Assembly (NCBI GenBank): GCA_027563935.2
Contig: CM050447.1
Coordinates: 86,785,461-86,849,460, forward strand
Source: Costus lasius
Lineage: Eukaryota; Streptophyta; Magnoliopsida; Zingiberales; Costaceae
Length of the DNA: 64,000 nucleotides
Reading direction: 5' to 3'
Position 1 is the stretch's first letter. The number at the start of each line of letters is the position of its first letter. The notes beneath the pieces are model-generated. The model worked only from the letters and a program-made list of their open reading frames with translations, had not been told where the DNA came from and did no database searches. Position numbers and translations under genes: made by a program. This document shows positions 12,367 to 24,063 of this stretch, one piece after another.

Positions 12367-12470
12367 GAATGTTGTTCATCAAGTTACAGAACGTAGCTGG
12401 AGCATTGGTTAGCCCAAATGGCATAACCAGAAACTCATACGACCCATATCGTGTAACGCAGGTAGTTTTG
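12367..12470 (-). pseudogene. Ty3/gypsy reverse transcriptase fragment
   Basis: The minus strand reads [20 protein letters not shown], a signature block of gypsy RT between motifs A and C, over about 35 codons without a stop. It faces away from the protease scrap beside it, which is not possible in an intact gag-pol, so this is a rearrangement. Confidence 0.8.
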
Positions 12471-12481
12471 GGGGGGCCTTC

Positions 12482-12580
12482 CCCGGGCGTCGAACAGTCG
12501 ACTTAGAACTGGTACGGACAAGGGGAATCCGACTGTTTAATTAAAACAAAGCATTGCGATGGTCCCCGCGGATGCTCACG

Positions 12581-12614
<34 letters not shown>

Positions 12615-12618
12615 AGTG
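12482..12618 (+). rRNA. 25S rRNA fragment (about 137 nt)
   Basis: The stretch includes ACTGGTACGGACAAGGGG, GTTTAATTAAAACAAAGCAT and GTGATTTCTGCCCAGTGCTC, highly conserved parts of the 3' third of eukaryotic large-subunit rRNA. Several bases differ from what I recall as the usual plant form (for example CCCCGCGGATGCTCACG). Similarity stops abruptly at CAAAGTG (12618). This is a captured pseudo-fragment, not an rRNA gene. Confidence 0.85.
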
Positions 12619-13166
12619 TATTTGGACTCAAGTCAAGCATTGACTCATGGGTAAAAATCGTAAAAAAAAAATTACTATAAACAAGAGCGTGACACCGATG
12701 CCTAAGGCTTGATTCATAGATGACATAAAACACACATCTTAAACACACATCTTAAAACACACATCGGTCTACTACCACAAATACCGATGCCAATACAGCG
12801 ACGCCGTCGCAGTTGAAGACGACGCCGCGTCCGAAGCTCCGCTTGCCTCGCTGCGACCGCGTCCAAGCCAGCCGCTCGACTCCTTTTCCGCGTGCGTTGT
12901 CCGCTTCTCCTGCTATAAGATTAGAACACATATTAGTCTCAATCATATCAAGGCTGTCTCATGTTCACCAAGATATCTCGACTAAGGACTATACTGCATG
13001 TCAGCCAAGCAGAACACCATTGAGACATTATTCAGAAGTATACATATAGCAGTAGATAATGCAACAACCTGAATAACAACCATTGCCTTTATAAACATAG
13101 AGTTTATACATGATACTGATAACAACCCAAGGCCTCAAACATTAGCCTTAAGGGCATACCCCAACA

Positions 13167-13182
13167 ATCTCCCACTTGCACT
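13167..13182 (-). promoter_or_regulatory. E1 polypurine tract
   Basis: The minus strand reads AGTGCAAGTGGGAGAT immediately before the 3' LTR start, identical in E2, E3 and E4. It is the expected primer for plus-strand DNA synthesis. Confidence 0.8.
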
Positions 13183-13186
13183 TAAT

Positions 13187-16100
13187 CTAATGGTTGAGAA
13201 ATCTCAAACCCATATTATTACAGTGCTTCTCATGCTTCTGCTGCGCCAGAGGCTTTGTAAGCGGGTCAGCTAGATTGTCATCTGTATGAACCTTGCAGAT
13301 CTTGATCTCTCCTCGATCTATGATCTCCCGGATCAAGTGAAACCTTCTCTGTATGTGCTTGGACTTCTGGTGCGACCGTGGTTCCTTTGCTTGTGCTATG
13401 GCTCCAGTGTTATCATAGAAGATAACCAATGGATCTGCACTCGAAGGAACAACACCAAGTTCGTGAATGAACTTACGAATCCACATTGCCTCCTTGGATG
13501 CTTCCGAGGCTGCAACATACTCGGCTTCTGTTGTGGAATCAGCAACAATAGATTGTTTGAAACTTTTCCACACCACTGCTCCTCCATTCAAGCTCATCCT
13601 GGTCAGATTGGAACGAAGCGTCAGTATATCCTTCAATACTGAGTTCTTCCTGACCTCCATATATCAAGAACATATCTTTGGTTCTCCGAAGATATTTCAA
13701 AATGTTCTTGACCGCAATCCAGTGTGCCTTACCTGGATTACTTTGGAATCGACTGGTCACGCTTAACCCGTAAGCGACGTCTGGGCGAGTACACAACATC
13801 GCATACATAATGGACCCAATAGCCGAAGCATAAGGCGTATTGTCCATTTCATCTTTCTCAGACTGTGTTTGAGGACACTGGCTCTTTGAAAGATTCAGAC
13901 CATGTCTGACTGGAAGATATCCTCTTTTAGAATTTTCTAAATGGAATCTCTCCAGGACTTTATCGATGTAAGTACTCTGGCACAGGCCGAGAAGCCTCTT
14001 AGATCTATCTCTATAGATCTTAACACCTAATACATAGGCTGCTTCTCCTAAATCTTTCATCTGGAAACATTTTCTTAACCATGCTTTGACGGCATGAAGT
14101 TCAGGAATATCGTTTCCAATGATCAAGATATCATCGACGTAGAGGACTAGGAAAGTAATCACGCTCCCACTAAACCTCTTATATACACACGGGTCATCTT
14201 CATTTTTGATGAAACCAAATTCACAGATTGATTCATCAAAACGAATATTCCAGCTTCTCGATGCTTGCTTAAGTCCATAAATGGACTTCTTTAATTTGCA
14301 TATTTTATGACGATCTGATGGATTGATGAAACCTTCAGGTTGTGTCATATACACATCCTCTTCTAGTTTTACATTAAGGAAAGCGGTTTTCACATCCATT
14401 TGCCAGATCTCATAATCATAATATGCAGCTATCGCGAAAATAATCCGAATAGACTTGAACATGGCTACAGGAGAGAAAGTTTCATCATAATCTATCCCGT
14501 AAATTTGTTTGAAACCTTTCGCAACTAGCCTGCCTTTATAGGTAACCACGTTACCATCCATGTCAATCTTCTTTTTGAAGATCCACTTACAGCCTATAGG
14601 GATTACCCCCGGAGGCGGATCAACCAAATCCCAGACTTGGTTATCTGACATGGAGTCCATCTCGGCTCGCATAGCTTCAAGCCATCTTGCTGATTCCGGT
14701 CCACTGACCGCATCCGCACAAGTAAGGGGTTCATCATCAATGATGTAGACTCCGTCATAGCGTTCAGGCTGTCGACGGATCCTTCCTGATCTTCGCGGTT
14801 CCCGTGATATCTGAGCCTCAAGTTGAACATCAACCTGTTCTATTTGCTCAGACTCATCCAACTGAGTTTGACTTCTTTGTCCTTCTTCTGGATTCTCATC
14901 CAGCTTTATTTCTCTCCCACTGGCCTCTTGCAGAAGAAATTCCTTCTCAAGAAAAATAGCCGTACGAGCAACAAATACTTTGTTCTCTTTGGGATCGTAG
15001 AAATAATAACCCTTAGTTTCTTTAGGGTAACCGACAAAGAAACATTTATAAGATCTGCTCTCCAGTTTCCCAGAGGCGAGCTTTTTGACATAAGCCTCGC
15101 AACCCCAGATTTTGATAAATGTCAAGCTCGGCTGTTTCCCATACCATAACTCATATGGAGTCTTTGAAACGGCCTTGGATGGCACTCGGTTTAGTACCTT
15201 TGCAGCTGTTTCCAGTGCAAATCCCCAAAAGGAGTAAGGTAGAGTAGTCTGACTCATCATTGAACGAACCATATCCAATAAGGTTCTATTTCTCCTCTCG
15301 GACACACCATTCCATTGCGGTGTTCCTGGCGGAGTGAGCTGTGAGATAATCCCACACTCCTTCAGATAGTCAGTAAACTCATGACTCAAGTATTCTCCAC
15401 CTCGATCTGATCGAAGTGCCTTGATATTTCGGCCTAGCTGATTTTGTACTTCATTTTTGAACTCTTTGAACTTGTCAAAAGATTCACTCTTATGTCTCAT
15501 AAGATAGACATAACCGTATCTACTGAAATCATCAGTAAAAGTAATGAAGTATAAATAGCCACCTCTGGCATGTTTACTAAATGGCCCACACACATCACTG
15601 TGAATGAGGTCAAGTAAACCTGAAGCCCTTTGACCTTTATTAGAAAAAGGAGACTTCGTCATTTTACCCATTAAACAAGCTTTGCATGTATCAAGCTCCT
15701 CATAGGAGAATGATCCCAGCAGTCCATGGTCATGCAACCGCTTAATGCGCTTCTTGTTAATATGGCCTAAACGACTATGCCATAACAAGGTGCTGTCATC
15801 AGCATACTTGGCTTTCTTATTATCAATTTGTTGTACAGAACATTCCATGTCCAACATGAATAACCCATTGTTAATTGACCCAGTAGCATAAACAATATTA
15901 TCAAATGAAATACAACACTTTAAAGTTTTGCATTCAAAGGAAAACCCTTTCCTGACAAGAGCAGGAATAGAGATAATATTCTTAGTTATGCTCGGTACAA
16001 AATAACAATTGTCAAGTTCCAATACAAGACCAGATGGTAAAGAGATGTTATATTGTCCTACAGCAACAGCAGCAACCCGTGCCCCGTTTCCAACTCGTAG

Positions 16101-17033
16101 GTCCACCTCATGCTGTCCCACCTGTCTTCTTCTCTTGAGTTCCTGTACATTTGAACAAATGTGAACTCCACATGCAGTGTCCAACACCCATGAAATAGAA
16201 GAAGATATCATGACTTCAGTCACGAAAATACCTGAGCCAGAAGCGAAAGCCTTGCTTCCCTTCTTATCTCCTTGGAGCGCTTTACAGTCCTTTTTCCAGT
16301 GACCCAACTGGCCACAATGGAAACATCTGTATTCCTTTGACCGCTTCATCTTTTGTTTCAGAGCCTTGTTATAGCTCTTGATAGGGGCTTTGCCCTTCTT
16401 CCCCTTCTTCTTGTTCCTTGAAGGAACCATCAAGACAGAAGATGAAGGCTTTCCCTTCTCAAGAGTCTGCTCTGTAGTACAGAGCATGTTCAGTAACTCT
16501 GCCGGTGTACAGTCGATCTTGTTCATATTAAAATTAATGATGAACGGATCGAAAGAGACCGGGAGAGACTGCAAGATAATGTCTACAACAAGTTCCTGAT
16601 TGATGGTGTGTCCCAGTTTCTCTAGAGCCTCTTTGTACCCAATCATCTTGAGTACGTGAGCTCCCACTAGACTCCCTTCAGTCAGTTTGCTCTGAAAGAA
16701 AAGTTTTGTCAAGTTATAGCGTTCTGTCCTTGCCTGTGTAGCATACATCATTTTGAGATTTGCTATAATTTCAATAGCAGATAAATCCTCATGCTGACGC
16801 TCTAGCTCTGGCGTCATAGACGCAAGCATAAGGCAAGCGACATCAATGCTATCATTGACATGCTTCTCATAAGCATCCCGAACCGCCCTTGCGGCGTTCG
16901 CAGCGGGTTGAGGCGGTATTGCCGTCTCAAGGACATACAGCTTCCTCTCAGCCTTAAGAACAATCTTAAGGTGTCCGTACCAGTCTGAGAAGTTTGGCCC
17001 AGCAAACTTCTCCCTTTCTAGTAAGGATCGCAC
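13187..17033 (-). pseudogene. E1 gag-pol polyprotein, frameshifted in RNase H
   Basis: A single-frame copia polyprotein: gag with a UBN2-type capsid region, CCHC knuckle CFHCGQLGHWKKDC, protease DTACG, integrase with HHCC finger and D,D-35-E catalytic residues, RT with MDVKTAFLN and YVDD, then RNase H. The first 1164 codons are open. Between 13594 and 13595 a 29-base deletion relative to E3/E4 shifts the frame, and the RNase H tail continues in another frame (13660-13187, ending LRFLNH). The N-terminus has no ATG: where E4 has ATGAAC, E1 reads ACAGGG. GTG at 17033 is only the first near-cognate codon. Otherwise close to E2. Confidence 0.9.
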
Positions 17034-18864
17034 ATTGAACCCTGTGGTGTTCGTTGCTGCAGGAATCTACAACATAGCAAGAACAACAAGGTCAGTATCC
17101 ATGTTAGAATCATTCCAGGACTTCAGAGTGATTCTTTTCTCACTATTTTATCTGACTGAAAAATCCAATAAAACAGTCCGAAAGAGTAAAACTCTTTTAG
17201 TGAGATGGGATCCAGATTTCATACTTGGTCTCCGCGTCCCGCTCAGGCGAGATAAGATGCACAGAGAGTTCAAGCACTAATCACTGGTAGGCTATGCATG
17301 CCAATCGCCAACCCGTGCGATTCCCCTTCATCTAGGCAATCCAGAAGACTGTGCCAACTGAGTTAGTACAACACAGTTTCTGATTCCACATATGGCTGCC
17401 TCCATATAGCTAACATATTCTCCATATGTAGCCTACATGGTCAAGCTGACCTGACCTACTCCCTGGACCACCACGTGCTATGCTGAGCAACGAGAAGCGA
17501 TAAATCCCTTCTCTGTAACACGCAGGTGTAACCACACACCGTCTGAAGATAGCTGGGCGTGCCCACTGAGTGGGTACAACACGGCCCCAACGATAGTCAG
17601 AACAGTGAGGTTTCGCGTTAGAAGGCTTACATGCTTGATATTTAACGTTGGATTTTAACGGTCCTTTTATCTTCTTACTAACATGCATATCCTATGGTGA
17701 TAGTAGAAGATTAACTCATTCAGGTGCTAATATTACTTAAATAGTAAATAGAAAGCACGTTGATCTTATGTGGTAAAAGCCCATTAAGCCTAAGTAAGAC
17801 CTTAGTTTAATATAAGTCTTCACTTGAGCTCTTCATGGGTCTTTTGCACTTCATCTGGCCCAGCCCGGGCCCAAGCGCCCTCTGCAGTCCAAATGCATGC
17901 GCCCACCAGACTGGTTGCGCCTGTTCTAGAGTCGAACTCTAGACCTCCCACCTGGTGAAGCCACTTGCTGCAAGCGCCTCTGCCATGTGTGCTCTGTGCT
18001 CATGTCTGATTAAAATACATTTTAATCTATCTAGACATGATTTGACTCGCAGGTCAATTACACATTAACATAAATTAAAATGTGATTCGCAGATCACAAA
18101 AATAATTTACAATTAATTAATCCAGGCACGCAGGCCCCAGCACAGCACACAAAAATTGGGCAACCCACATAAGATGAAATAAACACCCAACATGGTTAGA
18201 CAAGCAACATGTGATCCAAATAAGAAAATAAAATTTTTGAAAATCCCATTGGCAACAATTTTATTTCCTTATGTGCCCTACTACCTTACAACGGTCCATT
18301 AATAGGGATCCACTCATCAGACCTAGTCAGACCCACTTGCCCTTGCATGCACCAAGTCATAACCGACTTGAGTCGACCTCATGGCCAACAATGCATGTCT
18401 TAAGGGCTGAACGTCCCACATGATTTCTGGCAAGCGGGTGTGACCCCGGTCCTTAATCATGAGCGTTCATTGGTTGCCTCAATCAGACATCGCTACACGC
18501 CTTTCTGCAGTCGACCTATAGCCACCTCATGCTTGCGCATAGGTGCTATCTGGTCGACCCATCTAGGCTGTCAGATGGTCTGATCAGGCTGTTGGGTCTA
18601 GACTGGACGACGACTTCAACCCTAATAACCCGTCTAAGTTTTTCAAGTAGGCGCTTATAGATCTAAGTGGATGGCGCGCAAGATGTTAAGTTTGTGGTAA
18701 AAACAACATTCAACATGCGCCAACATACATCATGCGCAACTATAAGTAATAACCCAAAATACATCTAAAGTCTAACATGTATTTTCGCATGATGATTTGG
18801 TTTAGATCTACTAATCGCAAACATGGATCACACCAAGCAATCATATGAATCATATCAAAACCAT
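17034..18864 (-). promoter_or_regulatory. E1 5' leader
   Basis: About 1.8 kb between primer site and gag. It holds the two related hairpins (17559-17577 and 17351-17369 on the plus strand), and a T-arm-like palindrome around 17931-17947 (CTAGAGTTCGACTCTAG on the minus strand). It also has a conserved open frame of 92 codons (17688-17410) that includes VVPTQWARPAIFRR. Near 17070 the minus strand reads TTCTTGCTATGTTGTAG, like a 3' splice site. The small frame occurs in all four copies, but I recognise no function. Confidence 0.5.
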
Positions 18865-18876
18865 GCTCTGATACCA
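18865..18876 (-). promoter_or_regulatory. E1 primer binding site (tRNA-iMet)
   Basis: The minus strand reads TGGTATCAGAGC, two bases from the 5' LTR end, the standard copia primer site. Confidence 0.9.
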
Positions 18877-18878
18877 AT

Positions 18879-20561
18879 TGAAAGTGGGGCGAAACCCTAA
18901 TAAGCATAGATTAAAATTTTTGCATAGCGGAAGCTAGGGTTTCTAAGGATCGCATGTGGCATGAACATATGATTAACCTTATGTTTGTAAAGATCAAGTT
19001 GTGATCTTACCAAAGCCATTGTTTGGATGGCGGCTTGGAAGCAAGAGGGCGATGTGGCTCTCCTCCAAAGTGGACGCACACAAGTTGGCGATGGCTTCCT
19101 CCCTTGGTGTGAGCCTTGTGCTAGCAAAGCCCTCCAAAGAGTCCTAGATGCGTGAAGGAGATTGAGATGATTTCCTTGGCTAACCGAATCTCCTTCTTGG
19201 CGTTAAGATCATCCAAGACGAGAGCAAGAAGATGCAAGTCGGCGAGAGAGAGAGGAGACTTCTCACGTTCGAAAAGGTTGGGAAATTCCAACAAGGAAAA
19301 ACGTCTTTCTAAAAATAGAAAGCACTAACTCCACATTCAATTCCCACGTTACCATCGAACTTCATCTCTCAATTGAACCATAAGTTCACATAAGTGAACC
19401 GGTTCAATTTAATTCGGTTCAATTGCATTTGGTTCAAAGACCAAATCAAACCAGCATTGGTTCAGATCTTGACAAACCAAATGGCTCAAGATCTAACCAT
19501 TCATCTCTTGATGCTCCTGATCTTATCGATCAAGCATCAATTCTCTCGATCGAAGCTTACCGATCTCAAGCCCTAATCAATCAAACATGATCAGACCAGA
19601 TCTCACTTACAATCAGAGTTTAAACTCCTTTAAACTGAACCAAAACAATTCAGTCCACACGATCTGACATGAGTAAGCCATATCAACAAATTGTGCGACC
19701 CTAAGGGTTTCCTTTAAATGTCGGTAACGATAACTTACGTTATCACGAATAGAGAGGGGTATCTAGCAACACATCACTGTCTCCCGATATAAAGGAAAGA
19801 GTCTTCCAAGACTACACCCAAACCCATCACAAGTGTAAATTCAATTCACTAGGCATACATGTTTCCTTTGCCACTGGATGTTCTCGTTGGACAAGCATGT
19901 CAAGCCTGTAACTCCAACATGATGAGAATGATTAGATCAGATGAACATAGTCATCTGGGTATGGCCATACACTTTCACAACCATCTCATACAGGGGGCCC
20001 CTTTAGAACATCACACTCCAAACAAGGAGAAGGCAATCCTATATCTATCACTAATGCCCTAACATGACTCATGCCCATTATCCAAGATAATCTATAACCA
20101 TTACATTTCAAATGATATTGAACTACCTCAAGACAATGCCAATTCTCATTTATAAACACAAGTGATCTCAAGTCAGAGGAAATATGCCACTTGTTTGCAT
20201 ATAAGGATTATTCATATTGTGACAAGCAATTGAATATCCTAAGTAGGGTCAGTCCAGTACATCCAATGCACCTATGAGTCTACATCTTATTCCATGCTCG
20301 AAGCATCCTATAAGATTAGAACACATATTAGTCTCAATCATATCAAGGCTGTCTCATGTTCACCAAGATATCTCGACTAAGGACTATACTGCATGTCAGC
20401 CAAGCTGAACACCATTGAGACATTATTCAGAAGTATACATATAGCAGCAGATAATGCAACAACCTGAATAACAACCATTGCCTTTATAAACATAGAGTTT
20501 ATACATGATACTGATAACAACCCAAGGCCTCAAACATTAGCCTTAAGGGCATACCCCAACA
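18879..20561 (-). repeat. E1 5' LTR (uninterrupted)
   Basis: 1683 bp on the minus strand, TGTTGGGG...CTTTCA. It contains the GNRA-loop hairpin at 19729-19744 and the second hairpin at 19384-19399. The intact run through 20290-20320 shows that the extra block in the 3' LTR is an insertion. Confidence 0.9.
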
Positions 20562-21407
20562 GTTTGATACAATAATTTAACCATAGATTCAAATTATCTA
20601 TCATGTTAGTAAGATCACTAAAATCAAATAATTAAGAACTAACCTAATTTCTTACGGAAAGTTCCTAACATGCAATTCCAGGGTTCCGAGTTCTCAAGCA
20701 AGTCACCTTTCAGTCCTTATTGCAAGAACTCTAAAACATGAATAATAACATCAATCTAAGGAGAATCAAAGTGCAATTATTCACATAAGTAAAATTATCA
20801 CAATGAAGATTATCATGACGAAAATAATAGTCATCTAGTCATTAAAAATCAAGGGGATTACACCCCATCTCCCAAAATATAATTAAGCTAGCATGGAAGA
20901 GAAAATACAATGAATCATAGGATCAAAGTGTCAAAAATCCAAGAAGAAGCGAGAAACAACGTTACAATACGGCTGTAATGGAAATTACAACTGTAATTTG
21001 CGTGTGAACAGTGCCGACGAGCACTCTTTTGCTGATTTCTCCTCCGTCTGAGATCCTTTGGTTCTAAAACTTCCGTGGTGTTGTCCTCTCCTGTAGGCAA
21101 AGCTTCTGTGCAAAAAGCACGGCTGAGGTGGCCTCCACGCCTCTCGGCGTGAGGATGAACCCTAAACGCCTCTCTGTTGATTGCTCCCTAAACAGTGGGT
21201 CTTTCAATCACTTTATCTTCTCCTCATTGAGACAAGTCTGCAGCAACCTTCGGATTTCAATTTGGACTTCTGTATCCAAAGATATGATCTGCACAAGTTT
21301 CGGGCTTCAAATAGTCCGCAAAAATCGTGAATATGGGATGAAATTACGGCCGTAAAATAAATTACGGCAGTACCGTACTTTCTGGAAGTCTCTCAGGTGA
21401 ATTCTGG
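20562..21407 (-). repeat. G2 5' LTR, distal part, truncated
   Basis: Continues the G2 5' LTR from the E1 target duplication (gtttg, 20562-20566). It parallels 4371-5226 of the 3' LTR, including the TTACGGCCGTAA palindrome near 21344, and stops abruptly after GAATTCTGGG. About 340 bases of the LTR start are missing; a family C LTR follows directly. Confidence 0.75.
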
Positions 21408-22815
21408 GACTGCTAGCTAATGTTCTTTATCGAAACCAGAGTGTGATCTCGTTGCGTGTATCAAATTTCTACACTGATATTATGGGCATGGCCATAATCT
21501 GCATCATTACCATAATCTTGCAACAGCCATATTAATTGCTAGCCACTAGAATTTATTACTAGCCATCAAGCTTTAAATGATCATAACTCTCTCATTTTAA
21601 CTCCGATTTGGACGTTCCTAGAGTCAAAATGAAGGGAATTAAATGACATTAATTATTTGAACATTTTAAGGATAAAACAGGCTGCAATTAATTCTTTATG
21701 GTTATATTATGGTTACAGCCATAATTGCCCATTACACCCGTAATTATGGAGCCACTTGCATTAAATGGGCGATAACTTTCTCGTCTTAAATCCGTTTTGA
21801 ACGTTTTTAGTGTCAAAACGTATATAATTTAATGGGCCATCAATGCATGTGTTCAGAAGTTACTTTGAACTCTATTTAAAGGGTGAAATTCACTGAAGAA
21901 AGTAGCGCCCAGTTGGGGCTCAAGGGGGGCTGGCGAGTTTTGCAAAGGGAGAAAGGTTTGGTGACAACATGGCAGGAGGAAGGAACCATGCATACCATTC
22001 TAGAAGACTTGAAGAAAAGTCGCATTGCTTATTGAGAAGAGTTTGCTTCCTCTTCTTCTAACTTCTCTTTAGTTTATTCTATTCCTTTAGAGATTTGTAC
22101 CGAATCGACACTATGCTAGCTAATGTTCTTTATCGAAACCAGAGTGCGATCTTGTTGCGTGTATCTTCAGTTCGAACTTATTTTCTCATAGCAAATGCAA
22201 TTTTATTTTGTGTTTATTCAATCTGTGTCATTTTACTGCTAGTATTGCTTTAATCACGCAATTACTTTTCTTGGGTGCTGGAAGAAGGACCGAAAGGTGA
22301 ATTGCGATGCTAGATCTGCCTTATCGAACATGCTCTGAGCTGTCAAGTATTGGGGCAGGATTTGTGTGAGGAACTTTATGATATCTTTGAACCAATTGGA
22401 TTAGTCTAGATTTGGTTAGCCACGAAAGTAGGATGCCGATCTAGATTGATACCGGATTACGCCGTCGAAAAGGGTAATCTGTACTATTGGATATCCCCTT
22501 GAATACTTTAAGATTGCGTTGTTATGAAATTATTTTGTTTGAGTTTAAGATCCGCCAACAAGATGAACTCGAAGTTTCGATGTCTCTAAACCTTGTTTTC
22601 TATCAAAAACTTTCACTTGCTTGATTCGGCTAATATTTATATTTAGTTGTATTTTGATTTATATTATGAAAACCCAAAACATTTACTCAATTGTCTAGCT
22701 ATTGATTTGTAATCACTCCGTACTTGATCACTGTCCCAATGGGATCGACACTTAAGTACTACTACGACAAAGCCGTCACACGCTTGCGATTAGTAGTACA
22801 GTAAAGTACACATCA
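21408..22815 (+). repeat. Truncated family C gypsy LTR
   Basis: Plus-strand sequence matching the second half of the G1 5' LTR: GAGATTTGTAC (about 22090), a GGACCGAAAGGTGAATTG block (22288), CACGAAAGTA.GATGCCGATCT (22424), and the end ATTAGTAGTACAGTAAAGTACACATCA (22815), which parallels 31685. No primer site follows, and the LTR start is missing. It begins with a 52-base copy of its own interior. Confidence 0.65.
21411..21462 (+). repeat. 52-base direct repeat at the LTR A / LTR C junction (second copy 22114-22165)
   Basis: TGCTAGCTAATGTTCTTTAT... (52 bases, two mismatches) occurs here and again at 22114-22165, where it sits in its natural LTR context. The first copy lies exactly at the joint with G2, as expected of filler DNA or template switching during repair. 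Confidence 0.7.
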
Positions 22816-23345
22816 AGGACAAAAATAGATACAAGATAAAATCTATCTCTAGAGACACTGTTTATGAAAATATACATATGCTCTAGATGTACTAAATGCA
22901 TAACATTAACAATGTTAGGATATCTCATATATCAAACATAGATGTGACATACATCACATTGACCAACCTAGTACTGCTTGGTTATGCCCACGATATAAGC
23001 TAAGTCTTCAAGCTCCCACTGAACTTAGGTACCATAGGATGAAGATGTTTTGCATAAGTTAGGAGTTACCCATAACTCAAACACACATGAATCCATTTAA
23101 CCTTTTAAACCTAACTTTTCTAAACCCAGGTTGCCCATAACCTATAATTATGGCTTAGATTCTATCTTTTACCATTTGTGTCAAGTGGTTGACCTTGGAC
23201 TAGATCCAAGTCAAAACTTCCTCCCACTAGTCCTTTTTGAGGGAGAGACATTTCCATGAAAAATAGCAATTAGAGCAACAATATGTTGTTTTCCTATGGG
23301 ACTATGGAAATTGTATCCCTCAGATTCCTTAGGATACTTGATGTC
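22816..23345 (-). pseudogene. Copia pol fragment (integrase-RT linker)
   Basis: The minus strand from 23340 encodes a copia linker with YPKESEGYNFH, then SPSKRTSGGSFDLDLVQGQP, parallel to GYPKETKGYYFY...SGREIKLDE in family B but from another lineage. Below about 22990 homology fades. Stops are present. No LTR or other domain is visible, so this is an isolated relic. Confidence 0.65.
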
Positions 23346-24063
23346 TCGTATTTTTATAGTCTTTTAGATCTATATGTACCTGTGAATCGAGACATATTTT
23401 CAAACTTTTACATTGTTGAACCATAAATTTTCACCCATAGCAATAAAGCCAAAATTGATTTTGACCTTGGAGTAAAAGTTGGAAACATCAAAATTGAATG
23501 GCGTGTGAGCTCTTGGCAAGGAAGGAAAATAATTTTTCTTTCAAATCAAAAATTGAATTGAGAGGATCCAAATAAAAAAGGAAGTAAAATTGAGAGATAG
23601 AAATTGATAAGGAATGATTAATCAGCTAGGAGGGAACTTAAAATAAAAAAAAAGGAAAGAAGAATAATGGAGGAGGTGTCGGCATCACTAAAAATAAGAT
23701 AGCAAAAAAATTAATTAGAGGTGGAAGTGTGAAGCAGCTAATTAGGAGAAATCAAATCAAATTAAATCAATGAAAATTTGATTTACCAAGAGGAATAGGC
23801 GAGGCGGTTGGCTGGGCATCCTCGGCAAGAAAAGTAAGAGGGGATAAAAAGGAAGTTCTCCACAGGGAAATAAAAAATAAAAATTAAAAAAAAGAGATTG
23901 AAGAGTCCTCAGATGCAAATAAAAAGGGGGGAAACCAAGCAAGAGGGACGGTCGAAGGAGGCTCGGAAAGAAAAATATTAGAGGAGACAGCTTGAAATCC
24001 AAGGAGGAGAAAGGAGGCAGAGGAGTCTCGGCAGGAAGGGAAAGAGGCTGGGAGTACTCTTAA
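23346..24063. other. AT- and purine-rich sequence, no gene seen
   Basis: Mainly A-, T- and AG-rich sequence leading into the minisatellite. The minus-strand frame at 23757-24002 is a run of Leu, Phe and Pro from purine-rich DNA, and I do not regard it as a gene. Confidence 0.5.

Larger units (their letters stand above)
11738..12912. mobile_element. Patchwork insert in the E1 3' LTR (gypsy PR, reversed gypsy RT, 25S rRNA)
   Basis: Absent from the E1 5' LTR, where the sequence runs straight through at about 20300. It is flanked by ctata (11733-11737 and 12913-12917), which could be a 5-base target duplication or chance microhomology. It has no TG...CA ends or terminal inverted repeats that I can see. 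Segments in order: AT-rich unknown sequence (11738-12160), gypsy protease on the plus strand, gypsy RT on the minus strand, a 25S rRNA piece on the plus strand, AT-rich sequence, and a GC-rich stretch (12780-12910). Confidence 0.65.
10306..13166 (-). repeat. E1 3' LTR, interrupted
   Basis: On the minus strand it starts TGTTGGGGTATGCC at 13166 and ends CCCCACTTTCA at 10306. Compared with the 1683-bp 5' LTR it carries an extra block of about 1.18 kb (11738-12912). It contains the GNRA-loop hairpin at 11156-11171 and the second hairpin at 10811-10826. Confidence 0.9.
10306..20561 (-). mobile_element. E1: family B Ty1/copia element
   Basis: A nearly complete minus-strand copia element, 10,256 bp including a foreign insert in its 3' LTR. 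Order along the minus strand: 5' LTR 20561-18879, primer site, about 1.85-kb leader, gag-pol 17033-13187, polypurine tract, 3' LTR 13166-10306. It is flanked by atttg/gtttg. The uninterrupted G2 3' LTR has the empty site (gtttg, about 4371), so the duplication has one later mutation. The two LTRs differ at roughly 1% of sites by eye, so E1 is not among the newest insertions here. Confidence 0.9.
3912..21407 (-). mobile_element. G2: gag-only gypsy-type element (family A), interrupted by E1
   Basis: A minus-strand LTR element. Its 3' LTR is at left (3912-5569). The internal region is about 4.2 kb, and the 5' LTR at right (9791-10305 and 20562-21407) is split by E1. It has a tRNA-Asp-like primer site, a gag-like gene with a zinc knuckle, the gypsy GGGAGGCAACCCAAG motif and a polypurine tract. 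Nothing recognisable as protease, RT or integrase is present. This fits a non-autonomous gag-carrying class (TR-GAG-like; my inference). It inserted into the RNase H of C1. Its right end is truncated about 0.3 kb before the LTR start, so no target duplication can be checked. Confidence 0.7.

Noticed and set aside
13286..13766. Plus-strand frames opposite the E1 RNase H (also 52820-53345 minus and 59050-59464 plus)
   Set aside because: Antisense shadows of the conserved pol gene, repeated in every copy.
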